Below, one piece after another: positions 14,332 through 21,288 of a DNA stretch of 22,721 bases; position 1 is the stretch's first letter, and every line of letters begins with the position of its first letter. A model generated the notes under the pieces. It had not been told where the DNA came from, made no database searches, and saw only the letters and a program-made list of their open reading frames with translations. The stretch lies in the NCBI GenBank assembly GCA_964347265.1, contig CAYFXV010000009.1, positions 1 to 22,721 of the forward strand. Direction: 5' to 3'. This DNA is from CS1-C013 sp964347265 (GTDB taxonomy: Archaea > Aenigmatarchaeota > Aenigmatarchaeia > Aenigmatarchaeales > Aenigmatarchaeaceae). The translations under genes and the position numbers were made by a program.

Positions 14332-14739
14332 TTATATCATAGTTCCAGCCCAGTAAATTAAAATTAAGAGAATCAAAACTATCAAGTATTCTTCTAAACC
14401 ACCAGTTTTTACTGGACCATTGAACTTTGGTTTCTTTACTGGCCATAAAGGCATTATACCCTTATGAGTTAAAGAGTCTCCAATTAAATGTGAAATAAAT
14501 CCAATAGAGAATATAATACCTACTTCTCTGTTAAAAAATATGCCAAAACTAAAACCTAAGAATAGAAATAATATTAGAATCCATATATTATGAAACAATT
14601 TTCTGTGATATTTTCTAAATTTTACATCTAAATCAGGAATCAAAACCCCTATAAAAGCGAATATTGCCATATAAATTGAAAAGTTCAAAATAAATCCGAA
14701 AACTACTAGAACTAAAAATGCTAATATAATGTGAGACAT
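14332..14739 (-). CDS. YdjM-like membrane-bound metal-dependent hydrolase
   Basis: The protein (135 residues from the ATG at 14739) has four to five hydrophobic helices and the conserved polar motifs of the YdjM/PF04307 family: an N-terminal SH, PDLD before HRKLFHN, and ISHLIGDSLTHKGIMPLWP. The histidines and aspartates within membrane segments suggest a metal site, and the family is annotated as inner-membrane hydrolases, but no substrate is known to me. I chose the ATG at 14739, not 14748, because the shared TATA box (14756-14764) is then about 21 bases away; the longer form adds MEK. The gene is divergent from the HAD phosphatase gene and followed by the OB-fold gene. Confidence 0.8.
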   Translation of the reverse strand: MSHIILAFLVLVVFGFILNFSIYMAIFAFIGVLIPDLDVKFRKYHRKLFHNIWILILFLFLGFSFGIFFNREVGIIFSIGFISHLIGDSLTHKGIMPLWPVKKPKFNGPVKTGGLEEYLIVLILLILIYWAGTMI

Positions 14740-14755
14740 CTTTTCCATAGTAAAA

Positions 14756-14764
14756 CTTATAAAG
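14756..14764. promoter_or_regulatory. Shared two-way TATA box, YdjM-like / HAD
   Basis: CTTATAAAG reads as CTTTATAAG on the other strand, so the same nine bases give a good TATA box in both directions. It is centred 28 bases before the HAD ATG (14788) and about 21 bases before the minus-strand ATG (14739). It is the only clear TATA element in the 48-base gap. One element probably serves both genes, with leaderless transcripts. Confidence 0.5.
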
Positions 14765-14787
14765 TGTCTACATATAATTCTTTACTT

Positions 14788-15426
14788 ATGAAGCCAAAGG
14801 CAATATTTTTTGATGTTGATGGAACAATAATATCTTTAGATGTTGCTATTAAAAGTTTTCAGGAAACTTGTAAACATTTCAAAATTAGGGTTCCAATTAG
14901 TAAAGAATTATTAGAAGTTACAATAGGCTATAGATTAACTGGCATTTTGCACAAACTAATACCTGAAGCATTACCTTTTACAGGAAAATTCACAAAATAT
15001 TTTGAAGATCATCAAATTAAAAACTTTAAAAAATATGGTAAAATTTTACCTTATGTCAAATCTACTTTTAAAAAAATTAAAAAAAGAAAAATAAAAATAG
15101 GAATTGTTACAACTAAGAAAAGAAGAGAAGCTAAGGCAATTCTTAAAGGATATAAATTATCTTATGATATTTTAGTTGGAAACGATGACGTGAAAAATAT
15201 AAAGCCTGATCCTGAACCAGTTTTTAAAGCTTGTAAAAAATTAAAAGTAAAGCCAAAAGATTGTGTTTTTGTTGGAGATCATCCCTTTGATATGCAAGCT
15301 GCAAAATTTGCTGGATGTTTAGCAATAGGAGTTCTAACAGGTTGGGGAAATAGAAAAAACCTTAAGAAAGCAGGCGCAGATTATATTATAAAAGATTTAA
15401 GAAATTTAATTAAATTATTGAAATGA
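14788..15426 (+). CDS. HAD-superfamily phosphatase (phosphoglycolate phosphatase-like)
   Basis: The 212-residue protein has the HAD motifs in order: FFDVDGT (nucleophile D9, acid D11), IGIVTTK (motif II Thr), NIKPDPEPV (motif III Lys) and VFVGDHPFDMQAAK (motif IV). A helical cap lies between motifs I and II (about residues 17-90). The form matches Gph/PGP-like or pyrophosphatase PpaX-like enzymes that act on small phosphate esters; the substrate cannot be fixed. The frame is open further upstream (GTG at 14731), but the ATG at 14788 places FFDVDGT at residue 7 as usual and sits 28 bases from the TATA box. The MetRS gene follows after four bases. Confidence 0.85.
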   Translation: MKPKAIFFDVDGTIISLDVAIKSFQETCKHFKIRVPISKELLEVTIGYRLTGILHKLIPEALPFTGKFTKYFEDHQIKNFKKYGKILPYVKSTFKKIKKRKIKIGIVTTKKRREAKAILKGYKLSYDILVGNDDVKNIKPDPEPVFKACKKLKVKPKDCVFVGDHPFDMQAAKFAGCLAIGVLTGWGNRKNLKKAGADYIIKDLRNLIKLLK

Positions 15427-15430
15427 GGTG

Positions 15431-16924
15431 ATGAAGTTCAATAAATTTTATGTAACTACTCCAATTTATTATGTAAATGATGTTCCTCATATAGGGCATG
15501 CTTACACAACAATAGCTGCAGATATAATTGCAAGATGGAATAGAATTAAAAGAAAAGAAGTTTTCTTCTTAACTGGTTTGGATGAGCATGGACAAAAAGT
15601 GGCTGAAGCGGCTCTTAAAATAGGATTAACTCCTCAAGAGTTTGTTGATTCTTTAGCTCCTAGATTTAAAGAGGCTTGGAAAAAACTTAACATAAGCAAT
15701 GATGATTTTATTAGAACTACAGAAGAAAGACATCAAAATGTTGTAGTTAAAATAATAAAGAAAATTTATGAAAATGGTGATATTTACAGGGGAGAATATG
15801 AAGGTTGGTATTGCGTACCTTGTGAAAGTTTTTGGACAGAATTACAAGTAGTTGATGGAAAATGTCCTGAATGTGGAAGAGAAGTTAAAAAAATCAAGGA
15901 AGAAACTTATTTCTTTAAGTTGAGTAGATATCAACAAAAACTTTTAGATTTTTATAGTCAAAATCCAGATTTTGTTGTTCCTGAAACAAGAAAAAACGAG
16001 ATGCTAAACAGAATTAAGGAAGGATTAAAAGACGTTAGTATAACAAGAACAACAGTTAAGTGGGCCATTCCTTTTCCTCTTGATGAAGAATATTATCTTT
16101 ATGTATGGACTGAAGCTCTCATTAATTATATATCTGCATTAGACTATCCTAATGAAAAATTCAGAAAATTCTGGCCAGCAGACCTAGAGATAATGGGTAA
16201 AGAAATTAACTGGTTCCATTCTGTTATATGGCCAGCCATGCTATTCTCAGCTGGAATTGAACCTCCTAAGAAAAATTTCATACATGGATGGTGGACAGTT
16301 GAAGGAAAGAAAATGTCAAAATCTCTAGGAAATGTTGTAGATCCAATTGAAATGGTTAATAAATACGGAGCAGATGCATTCAGATACTATTTGTTTAGAG
16401 AGGTTCCTTTTGGTCAAGATGGAGATTTTTCAGAAAAATCATTGATAAATAGAATTAATTCAGAATTAGCAGATTCTTTAGGAAATTTGATAAACAGAGT
16501 TCTTGTTTTAGTTGAAAAGAATTTCGATGCTTTTGTTCCAAAACCTTGTGGAGGCCAAAATGTAAAGAAATTTGCCTTAAATATTGTTAAAGCTGTTGAT
16601 CAATCAATGGAAGAATTTCAATTTCATAGTGCTCTAAATGATATTTTCTTTCTTGTGAATGAATCAAATAAGTATATTAATAAAAACAAACCATGGGAAA
16701 TTGAAGATAAGGAAATACTAGGTGGAGTTTTATACAATCTTTTAGAATCTTTGAGGTTTATTTCAATTCTTTTGTATTCATTTATGCCAGAAACTGCTGT
16801 CAAAATTATAAAACAATTAGGAATAGAGAAAAAATTCTCTTTTGATGACTTAAAATGGGGAGTTTTAAAGTCTGGAACAAAAATTAAGAGAGAAAGAATA
16901 CTATTTGAGAAAATAAACAAATAA
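15431..16924 (+). CDS. metG: Methionyl-tRNA synthetase, bacterial type
   Basis: The class I enzyme charges initiator and elongator tRNA-Met. The 497-residue protein has HIGH (20-23) within TPIYYVNDVPHIGHAYTT, FFLTGLDEHGQK, one zinc knuckle with C128, C131, C145 and C148, WFHSVIWPAMLF, and KMSKS (294-298). An alpha-helical anticodon domain ends the protein; the tRNA-binding C-terminal domain is absent. The YYVNDVPHIGHAYTT form is that of bacterial enzymes (Thermus/Bacillus-like); archaeal MetRS usually reads PYANGPxHxGH. The gene thus appears to be of bacterial origin, although its base composition matches its neighbours. The ATG at 15431 directly follows GAGGTG, which overlaps the HAD stop; a GTG at 15428 would add one residue. 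Confidence 0.95.
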   Translation: MKFNKFYVTTPIYYVNDVPHIGHAYTTIAADIIARWNRIKRKEVFFLTGLDEHGQKVAEAALKIGLTPQEFVDSLAPRFKEAWKKLNISNDDFIRTTEERHQNVVVKIIKKIYENGDIYRGEYEGWYCVPCESFWTELQVVDGKCPECGREVKKIKEETYFFKLSRYQQKLLDFYSQNPDFVVPETRKNEMLNRIKEGLKDVSITRTTVKWAIPFPLDEEYYLYVWTEALINYISALDYPNEKFRKFWPADLEIMGKEINWFHSVIWPAMLFSAGIEPPKKNFIHGWWTVEGKKMSKSLGNVVDPIEMVNKYGADAFRYYLFREVPFGQDGDFSEKSLINRINSELADSLGNLINRVLVLVEKNFDAFVPKPCGGQNVKKFALNIVKAVDQSMEEFQFHSALNDIFFLVNESNKYINKNKPWEIEDKEILGGVLYNLLESLRFISILLYSFMPETAVKIIKQLGIEKKFSFDDLKWGVLKSGTKIKRERILFEKINK

Positions 16925-16947
16925 GATTAAAATTAAAATCAAAAAAA

Positions 16948-17289
16948 CTACTCTCTTGCTATATGAGCGAATGAAGGAGTTAAAATTACCCAGTCTTCAT
17001 CAATTCCTGCTATATCACCATTTATAGCTATACAAGTTTTTCTCAATTTATCTATAGCTCTTTTCAATTCTGAAATGTCTTTTCCTCTTAAAGTTTTTAT
17101 TTTTACAAGAACTATATTACCACTTCTTATATGTTTTTGAATTCTATTAGAATCTGAGAAATCTTCCATTTTGTCAACTCTTATTGGAACCTTTCCAGAT
17201 GGTGTTTCCACATCTTCTGTATCCAATTCTATAAACTCCTCCTCACTTAGTTCTTTAAAACCTCTTCCAAAAAGTTTCTCAAAAACCAT
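16948..17289 (-). CDS. sepF: Cell-division protein SepF (archaeal, DUF552)
   Basis: SepF anchors the FtsZ ring to the membrane in archaea that divide with FtsZ. The 113-residue protein has a short amphipathic N-terminus (MVFEKLFGRGFKEL) that can act as a membrane-targeting helix, a linker, and the SepF fold with KMEDFSDSNRIQKHIRSGNIVLV, DISELKRAIDKLR and GDIAGIDEDWVILTP. GGAGG at 17301-17305 lies 11 bases before the ATG. FtsZ itself is not in the window. The gene lies 57 bases downstream of the UPF0147 gene on the same strand and is convergent with metG, with a 23-base gap. Confidence 0.9.
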   Translation of the reverse strand: MVFEKLFGRGFKELSEEEFIELDTEDVETPSGKVPIRVDKMEDFSDSNRIQKHIRSGNIVLVKIKTLRGKDISELKRAIDKLRKTCIAINGDIAGIDEDWVILTPSFAHIARE

Positions 17290-17346
17290 TTTTTATCAAT
17301 CCTCCAAAATTATTATAATCTTAATTATATTCTAACATATAAATAT

Positions 17347-17586
17347 CTATTTCTGCATGCTTTCTAATATCGAAACTATATTCCAAACCTGAGTTCTAGT
17401 GTACATTGGTATGTTAGGATCATTAGAAACTTCATCCATATTCGATATAACAGTGCTAATCCTTATGGCAACGTCTCCCCCATCTTTTAATACTTCAATA
17501 GATTCTTGGCATCTAGTTCTAATATTTCTAGGAACAGTCCTATCATTGACAATTTGCTCAATAAGAGGTATAACATTCTCAAACAT
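17347..17586 (-). CDS. UPF0147 family protein
   Basis: The 79-residue protein matches the small archaeal UPF0147 family: an all-helical protein with VIPLIEQIVNDRTVPRNIR, a central GDVAIRISTVIS and the final DPNIPMYTRTQVWNIVSILE. The function is unknown. The frame is open to a GTG at 17595, but that GTG is part of the ribosome-binding motif AAGGTG, which lies six bases before the ATG at 17586, so I use the ATG. The minus-strand TATA-like CTTTATATTTTT (17662-17673) predicts a start site near 17640 and a leader of about 55 bases, longer than usual here. SepF follows on the same strand. Confidence 0.85.
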   Translation of the reverse strand: MFENVIPLIEQIVNDRTVPRNIRTRCQESIEVLKDGGDVAIRISTVISNMDEVSNDPNIPMYTRTQVWNIVSILESMQK

Positions 17587-17631
17587 CTTGGACACCTTGC
17601 CATAATTATCTACTTCAATTATCTTGTTTTT

Positions 17632-17647
17632 AAGAATTTAAATTCTT
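17632..17647. promoter_or_regulatory. 16-base perfect palindrome at the predicted UPF0147 start site
   Basis: AAGAATTTAAATTCTT is a perfect inverted repeat in the 131-base gap between the UPF0147 and prefoldin beta genes. It lies about 20-35 bases downstream of the minus-strand TATA-like element (17662-17673), so the predicted transcription start falls inside it. It could be an operator for a dimeric repressor. AT-rich palindromes of this length are expected about once by chance in a window this size, so position is the main argument. Confidence 0.3.
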
Positions 17648-17689
17648 TACTGTTTAAAGATAAAAATATAAAGTTTGATTGGAAGAAAG

Positions 17690-17715
17690 TTGTTAAAATA
17701 TTATCCTTTTAACAA
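17690..17715 (-). terminator. Hairpin just after the prefoldin beta stop
   Basis: TTGTTAAAA (17690-17698) and TTTTAACAA (17707-17715) form a nine-base-pair perfect stem with an eight-base loop. It begins two bases after the prefoldin beta stop codon, at the end of the long minus-strand superoperon. The minus-strand sequence beyond it contains the pyrimidine run ACTTTCTTCC but no long T tract. It may mark the end or stabilise the 3' end of the superoperon transcript. Archaeal termination does not require a hairpin, so function is uncertain. Confidence 0.35.
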
Positions 17716-17717
17716 AT

Positions 17718-18089
17718 TTATCCAGCAGTTGTTTTTGATCCCTCTTGTTTTTTCAATATTTCTTCGAATTTTTCCTGACTTTCTTTCAACCTTTCTTTTA
17801 CTCTGTTTTCCTGTTTTTGCAAACTTTTAAGCCTTAACTCTATAGTTTCTTTCTTTTCACTTAGTTCTTTACTCAATTCATTTTTTGTTGATTTAATGAG
17901 AATAGGACCAACAGCTTTGTAAACATCATCATGTTTGGTCTTGTTTAATTCTTCTAAAGCTTTATCGATTTCCATGTTTTGCATGTTTAGACCTTCTTTT
18001 TGTATAAGAACAGTTTGCATTTGTTGTTGAAATGTTTGTAATTCTATTAAGATTTTTTGTGCTTCAGGACTTATTTTTATTTCAGCCAT
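17718..18089 (-). CDS. pfdB: Prefoldin beta subunit
   Basis: Prefoldin is a jellyfish-shaped holdase that passes unfolded proteins to the chaperonin; archaea use two alpha and four beta subunits. The 123-residue protein is two long coiled-coil helices joined by a short beta hairpin region (DDVYKAVGPILIKS, near the middle), with heptad Leu/Gln patterns at both ends. The four-strand-type hairpin and length identify the beta subunit. The start is fixed by GGAGGT (18095-18100), five bases before the ATG and formed by the last codons of pcc1, the strongest ribosome-binding site in the window. It is the last gene of the exosome/proteasome superoperon. Confidence 0.93.
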   Translation of the reverse strand: MAEIKISPEAQKILIELQTFQQQMQTVLIQKEGLNMQNMEIDKALEELNKTKHDDVYKAVGPILIKSTKNELSKELSEKKETIELRLKSLQKQENRVKERLKESQEKFEEILKKQEGSKTTAG

Positions 18090-18090
18090 T

Positions 18091-18309
18091 TTATACCTCC
18101 ATACTGTTTATTGAAGTTCTAATTAGTCTAATATAAGAGTTTATACCAGCTAATAAACCCGTTATGTTGTTGGCTTCTATTTTTAGTTTTACTTTGTTTT
18201 CATTAGATTCTAATGAAACACTAAATTTTTTCGCATCTTCAACATCAGGTTTTAATGCTTTAATTACTATTTCTGGATTTTTACATTCTATTTCTATTTC
18301 AGCCTTCAT
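18091..18309 (-). CDS. pcc1: KEOPS complex subunit Pcc1
   Basis: Pcc1 is the dimerisation subunit of KEOPS and binds Kae1 and tRNA during t6A synthesis. The 72-residue protein has the family pattern: a beta strand AEIEIECKN, the helix ending in LKPD, then VSLESNENKVKLKIEANNI, and a final helix with LLAGINSYIRLIRTS. The length is typical. The ATG lies one base after the rpo12 stop, and the end supplies the ribosome-binding site for prefoldin beta. Its partner Kae1 lies at 3455-4423; Bud32 and Cgi121 are not in this window. Location between rpo12 and prefoldin in the exosome operon is conserved in archaea. Confidence 0.9.
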   Translation of the reverse strand: MKAEIEIECKNPEIVIKALKPDVEDAKKFSVSLESNENKVKLKIEANNITGLLAGINSYIRLIRTSINSMEV

Positions 18310-18310
18310 T

Positions 18311-18445
18311 TCAATCTGCTTTTACCTTTTTAATGGTTTTGGGGGTCTCTTTTATAACGACCCTATAACCACAGTAGGGACATCTTATCTTGTCTCTCAC
18401 TTGTTCTTTTTCAATACTTTTTCCACAATTAAGACATTTATACAT
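18311..18445 (-). CDS. rpoP: DNA-directed RNA polymerase subunit Rpo12 (P)
   Basis: The 44-residue zinc-ribbon subunit sits at the Rpo3/Rpo10 assembly platform of archaeal RNA polymerase. It has CLNC (residues 4-7) and CPYC (21-24), followed by GYRVVIKETP and a basic tail, as in the family. The frame extends upstream to 18523, but those 26 residues fall within the L37ae gene and lack family similarity; the ATG at 18445 gives the standard MYKCLNC start. GTGATT lies just upstream, overlapping the L37ae end, and the L37ae stop is one base away. Confidence 0.93.
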   Translation of the reverse strand: MYKCLNCGKSIEKEQVRDKIRCPYCGYRVVIKETPKTIKKVKAD

Positions 18446-18446
18446 T

Positions 18447-18665
18447 TTAATCACTTTTTGGAAAGTATGCAGCACCTGCAAATTTGGTTTTACACTTTTT
18501 GCAATACCAGACCCCAGCTGCAACTCTTTTTAGTGCAACTCTTTCACAATAAGGACATAGTTTTTCCTTTTTCATTCTACTTTCTATTTTCCTTACTATT
18601 TTTTTGGTTTTGGTTCCATATCTAGGTCCAAATCTACCAGTGATACCAACCTTTTTAGTTTTCAT
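18447..18665 (-). CDS. rpl37ae: Large-subunit ribosomal protein L37ae
   Basis: The 72-residue 50S protein starts with the basic GITGRFGPRYGTK segment and carries a zinc ribbon with CPYC (37-40) and CKKC (55-58), the intervening LKRVAAGVWY and the final KFAGAAYFP, all typical of L37ae (eL43). It lies one base after the rrp42 stop and one base before rpo12, on the same strand. Its place after the exosome genes is the conserved archaeal order. Confidence 0.95.
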   Translation of the reverse strand: MKTKKVGITGRFGPRYGTKTKKIVRKIESRMKKEKLCPYCERVALKRVAAGVWYCKKCKTKFAGAAYFPKSD

Positions 18666-18666
18666 A

Positions 18667-19440
18667 TTATCCCTTTAAAAGTTTCCTAATTTCTTTACTT
18701 TTTAATATTGATAAATTTACTGCTTTTTCTATTTCTTCAGTTGTGAAATAACCTTTTCCGCCTTTTTGGGCAGCACATAACTCATCTTTTTCATTGACAG
18801 CAAAGGTTATTCTCGCGTCTAAAGCATTTTCTTCTTCAACATTAGTGTCAATCAAAAACTTATCCCCTATTTTTACAGTTGTTATGGCTATTGGGGCATC
18901 TCTTAAAGGGAGTTCTCTTTCATATTCACCAAAAACAACTTTACCATTTTCATATTTTGGTATTTTTGTGTTTAACAAAGCTGCCATTGTTCCTAATGCT
19001 CCAGCATCAATTAAGTTTCCATCATGATCTAGAACATGAATGTCAACGTTTACCATCCAAACTTCCTCACCTTCTTTTATACAAAGAGACTCTAAATCAA
19101 TGCATTTACTTTCTCTTATACCTCTGTCAATTACTCTCGCAATTTCAACTGCATTTTCATCAGGTGGTCCAGGTTCAAAATCTGGTGATGCAAGAGGGGA
19201 AAGCTCTACATTAACAACTAACATTCCTTCATTTGGTGTATCTGGAAAAGGTTCTCCCACACTCATTTTTACTCCAACCAAAAGATGTGTATTACCAATT
19301 AAAATTCTAGCAGAACCTTCAGCATTCTTAATAACATTTTTTTCTATTTTTATTGTTCTAAATTCGTCAAATTTTCTATTATCAACCCTCATGTTTCCAT
19401 CTACCAATTTTTTAACATAGCTTTCACTCGTTTTCAACAT
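18667..19440 (-). CDS. rrp42: Exosome complex subunit Rrp42
   Basis: Rrp42 is the inactive RNase PH-type subunit that alternates with Rrp41 in the hexameric core of the archaeal exosome. The 257-residue protein has RVDNRKFDEFRTIKIE at the N-terminus, GSARILIGNTHLLVGVK, the conserved GEPFPDTPNEGMLVVNVEL with ASPDFEPGPPDENAVEIARVIDR, and DIHVLDHDGNLIDAGALGTMAAL. I chose the ATG at 19440 because AGGTGA lies five bases upstream; the GTG at 19449 is part of that motif and probably not a start. The gene overlaps the end of rrp41 by 17 bases, so translation is probably coupled, fitting the equal amounts needed. Confidence 0.95.
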   Translation of the reverse strand: MLKTSESYVKKLVDGNMRVDNRKFDEFRTIKIEKNVIKNAEGSARILIGNTHLLVGVKMSVGEPFPDTPNEGMLVVNVELSPLASPDFEPGPPDENAVEIARVIDRGIRESKCIDLESLCIKEGEEVWMVNVDIHVLDHDGNLIDAGALGTMAALLNTKIPKYENGKVVFGEYERELPLRDAPIAITTVKIGDKFLIDTNVEEENALDARITFAVNEKDELCAAQKGGKGYFTTEEIEKAVNLSILKSKEIRKLLKG

Positions 19441-20167
19441 TTTCTTCACCTGTTTTGTATTTTTCCCTCAAAGCATTAACTTGCTTTTCATAAATCTGAG
19501 CACAACCTTTTTTAGCTAAATCAATCATTTTTAAAAACTCTTCTCTTGTTACTATTCCATCCATTTGGAATAAAACTATTTTGTCTTTGTTTCCTATTGT
19601 TGCGAATGCTACATCAACATCTCCAAACTGGTCTTCATCTCCACCAACGTCTAACACAATTTGACCATCAATTTTTCCAACAGTGCAAGCACTTATTAAA
19701 TTTCTCATTGAGACTCCAGCTTCTGCTAATGCAAGAGAAGCAGCATTTAAGCCTGCACATCTTGTTGATGCATTTGCTTGCAATATTTCCACAAAGACAT
19801 CTATTCCTGTTTTTGGATAATCCTCAAAGAAAATAACATTCGATAAAGCCTCATTTAAAACTTTTGATATTTCAGTGGCTCTTCTGCTCCGACCTGGTCT
19901 TATTCTTTCTTTTGTTGAGAAAGGAGCCATTGAGTATCTACATTTTAAAACAGCTCTTTGAGGGTCTTGAAGATGTCTAGGGTGCATAGTCTTAGGACCA
20001 AAAACACCTGACAAGGCATAAGTATCTCCAAATCTAAATACAGCAGAACCATTAGCTCTTTTTAAAGCTCCAACTTCTGCAGTTAATGGTCTAAACTCTT
20101 CTAGACCCCTTCCATCTAATCTTTTTCCACCTATAATCATTTTTTCTGGTTTACCAATTTTACTCAT
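19424..20167 (-). CDS. rrp41: Exosome complex catalytic subunit Rrp41
   Basis: Rrp41 is the phosphorolytic 3'-5' RNase of the archaeal exosome and can also add tails. The 247-residue protein shows GGKRLDGRGLEEFRPL, GSAVFRFGDTYALSGVFGP, the phosphate/RNA-binding arginines in RIRPGRSRRATE (88-99), and catalytic aspartates D179 and D185 in DEDQFGDVDVAF, six residues apart as in characterised enzymes. I use the ATG at 20167, six bases after AAGGTG; the GTG at 20176 lies in that motif. It abuts the rrp4 stop by one base and overlaps the rrp42 start. Confidence 0.96.
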   Translation of the reverse strand: MSKIGKPEKMIIGGKRLDGRGLEEFRPLTAEVGALKRANGSAVFRFGDTYALSGVFGPKTMHPRHLQDPQRAVLKCRYSMAPFSTKERIRPGRSRRATEISKVLNEALSNVIFFEDYPKTGIDVFVEILQANASTRCAGLNAASLALAEAGVSMRNLISACTVGKIDGQIVLDVGGDEDQFGDVDVAFATIGNKDKIVLFQMDGIVTREEFLKMIDLAKKGCAQIYEKQVNALREKYKTGEENVENE

Positions 20168-20168
20168 A

Positions 20169-20861
20169 TTATTCACCTTGCTCTAATAATTGTGAAATTT
20201 TATCTGTCAACCCAACAACATGTGATTCTGCGTCTATTGTTAAAATAGCTTTTGAGGCCAAGGCTTCTTTTTCGCCTTTTAACCAAACAACTCCATTTTG
20301 CCCAACAATTATCTGACATTTTGTTTTTTTCTTTATTAATTCGATCATTGAACCTTCTTTTCCTATTAATCTTGGAACTTTGGAAGGCGTAATTTTCAAG
20401 ACTCTTCCACCTATTAGTTTTCTAGATCTATAATCGTTCATTGTTAATTGGATTTGCTTGGATTTTGAAACATTTAAAACTTTTGCATATATCAAATCTC
20501 CAATATCATAGTAAACAGATATGTCTGTTTTTGTTAAATCTACATATTCTCCAACAGCTTCTCCTAAAGTTAAAATTGCATCATATGGAGAATTTATATC
20601 TATAATCCAGATGGTTGTCTGCATGTCTTCTACTAAACCTATAATACCATCACCTTGTTTTGGTATGTAAACTCCTGCTAAAGGAATCACACCAATAAAT
20701 CTTTCTCTTATTTTTGTCAATCCCATTAATTTTGCCTTTATTTCATTATTTTCCCTAAAACATCCTGAAGACGGTAAAAAATCTAAACCCCTTGCTAGGG
20801 TTTCTCCAGGAATTACAAATTGTCTTTCACTTACTAAAATTTCTGATTTTACTTCATTCAT
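20169..20861 (-). CDS. rrp4: Exosome complex RNA-binding subunit Rrp4
   Basis: Rrp4 forms the cap of the exosome and feeds RNA into the Rrp41/Rrp42 ring. The 230-residue protein has the N-terminal domain with VIPGETLARGLDFLPSSGCF, an S1 domain at about 60-140 (KIRERFIGVIPLAGVYIPKQGD then the VGEYVDL segment), and a KH domain with LIGKEGSMIELIKKKTKCQIIVGQNG (GKEG loop). Architecture and length are standard. The ATG at 20861 follows GGAGTGA by five bases; that motif is the last codon and stop (GAG TGA) of the preceding methyltransferase gene, so the two are probably coupled. The GTG at 20870 is within the motif. Confidence 0.95.
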   Translation of the reverse strand: MNEVKSEILVSERQFVIPGETLARGLDFLPSSGCFRENNEIKAKLMGLTKIRERFIGVIPLAGVYIPKQGDGIIGLVEDMQTTIWIIDINSPYDAILTLGEAVGEYVDLTKTDISVYYDIGDLIYAKVLNVSKSKQIQLTMNDYRSRKLIGGRVLKITPSKVPRLIGKEGSMIELIKKKTKCQIIVGQNGVVWLKGEKEALASKAILTIDAESHVVGLTDKISQLLEQGE

Positions 20862-20866
20862 ACTAA

Positions 20867-21286
20867 TCACTCCTTTTTTTTAGCTAAAGCAATTAATCCT
20901 ATTCCTCTTTTATGAATAGAAACTTTTTTAAATTCTCCGCTCTCAATTAGTTTCTTTAATTCATTTTTAGTTACCCAGCGAGACCATAATAACTTTCCAA
21001 AGTAAACCGTCTTAGTTTTTTCAATCATTTTTGAAGATATGTCTATACCATATAATTTGTCAAAACCATTTTTTTGTAATGCATTTAAAACCTTTCCAGT
21101 CCCACAACCTAAGTCTAACACAGTTGGATTGTCACTATGCTTTTTTAAGAAACTAATTATAAATTTTTCTACAGTTTTATGAAATTTTTCTATTTTTTTA
21201 CCAGGAGAAATGCTGGGTAATTTATCCCAAAACTCAGCAACAACATCCCATATTTTTTCTATTAATTTAGATGAAATCTCGAACAT
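20867..21286 (-). CDS. Shortened class I SAM-dependent methyltransferase
   Basis: The 139-residue protein has an intact SAM-binding start: helix, then VLDLGCGTGKVLNAL (motif I, 57-70) and LYGIDISSKMIEK (end of strand 2, acidic D82). Directly after that the sequence changes to FGKLLWSRWVTKNELKKLIESGEFKKVSI and a final GLIALAKKK, which looks like the last helix and strand of such enzymes. The middle of the fold, including strands 3 and 4 with the D-loop and catalytic motif (usually 60-80 residues), is missing without a frameshift. The gene lies between SBDS and rrp4 in the exosome operon and keeps good translation signals: AAGGTTTGATT before the ATG at 21286, and an end that forms the rrp4 ribosome-binding site. 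Activity is doubtful; substrate is unknown. A TTG at 21292 could add two residues. Confidence 0.75.
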   Translation of the reverse strand: MFEISSKLIEKIWDVVAEFWDKLPSISPGKKIEKFHKTVEKFIISFLKKHSDNPTVLDLGCGTGKVLNALQKNGFDKLYGIDISSKMIEKTKTVYFGKLLWSRWVTKNELKKLIESGEFKKVSIHKRGIGLIALAKKKE

Positions 21287-21288
21287 AA

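Noticed and set aside
14731..14787. Open frame upstream of the HAD phosphatase starting at a GTG.
   Set aside because: The ATG at 14788 fits the TATA spacing and the family N-terminus, and the extension overlaps the divergent membrane-protein gene.
17632..17647. The 16-base palindrome as a mobile-element end or attachment site.
   Set aside because: There is no matching second copy, target duplication or recombinase gene in the window; an operator or chance is more likely.
18446..18523. N-terminal extension of Rpo12 of 26 residues.
   Set aside because: It lies inside the L37ae gene in another frame and precedes the standard MYKCLNC start.
18164..19420. Several plus-strand open frames opposite pcc1, L37ae and rrp42.
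   Set aside because: They are low-complexity shadows of well-identified minus-strand genes.
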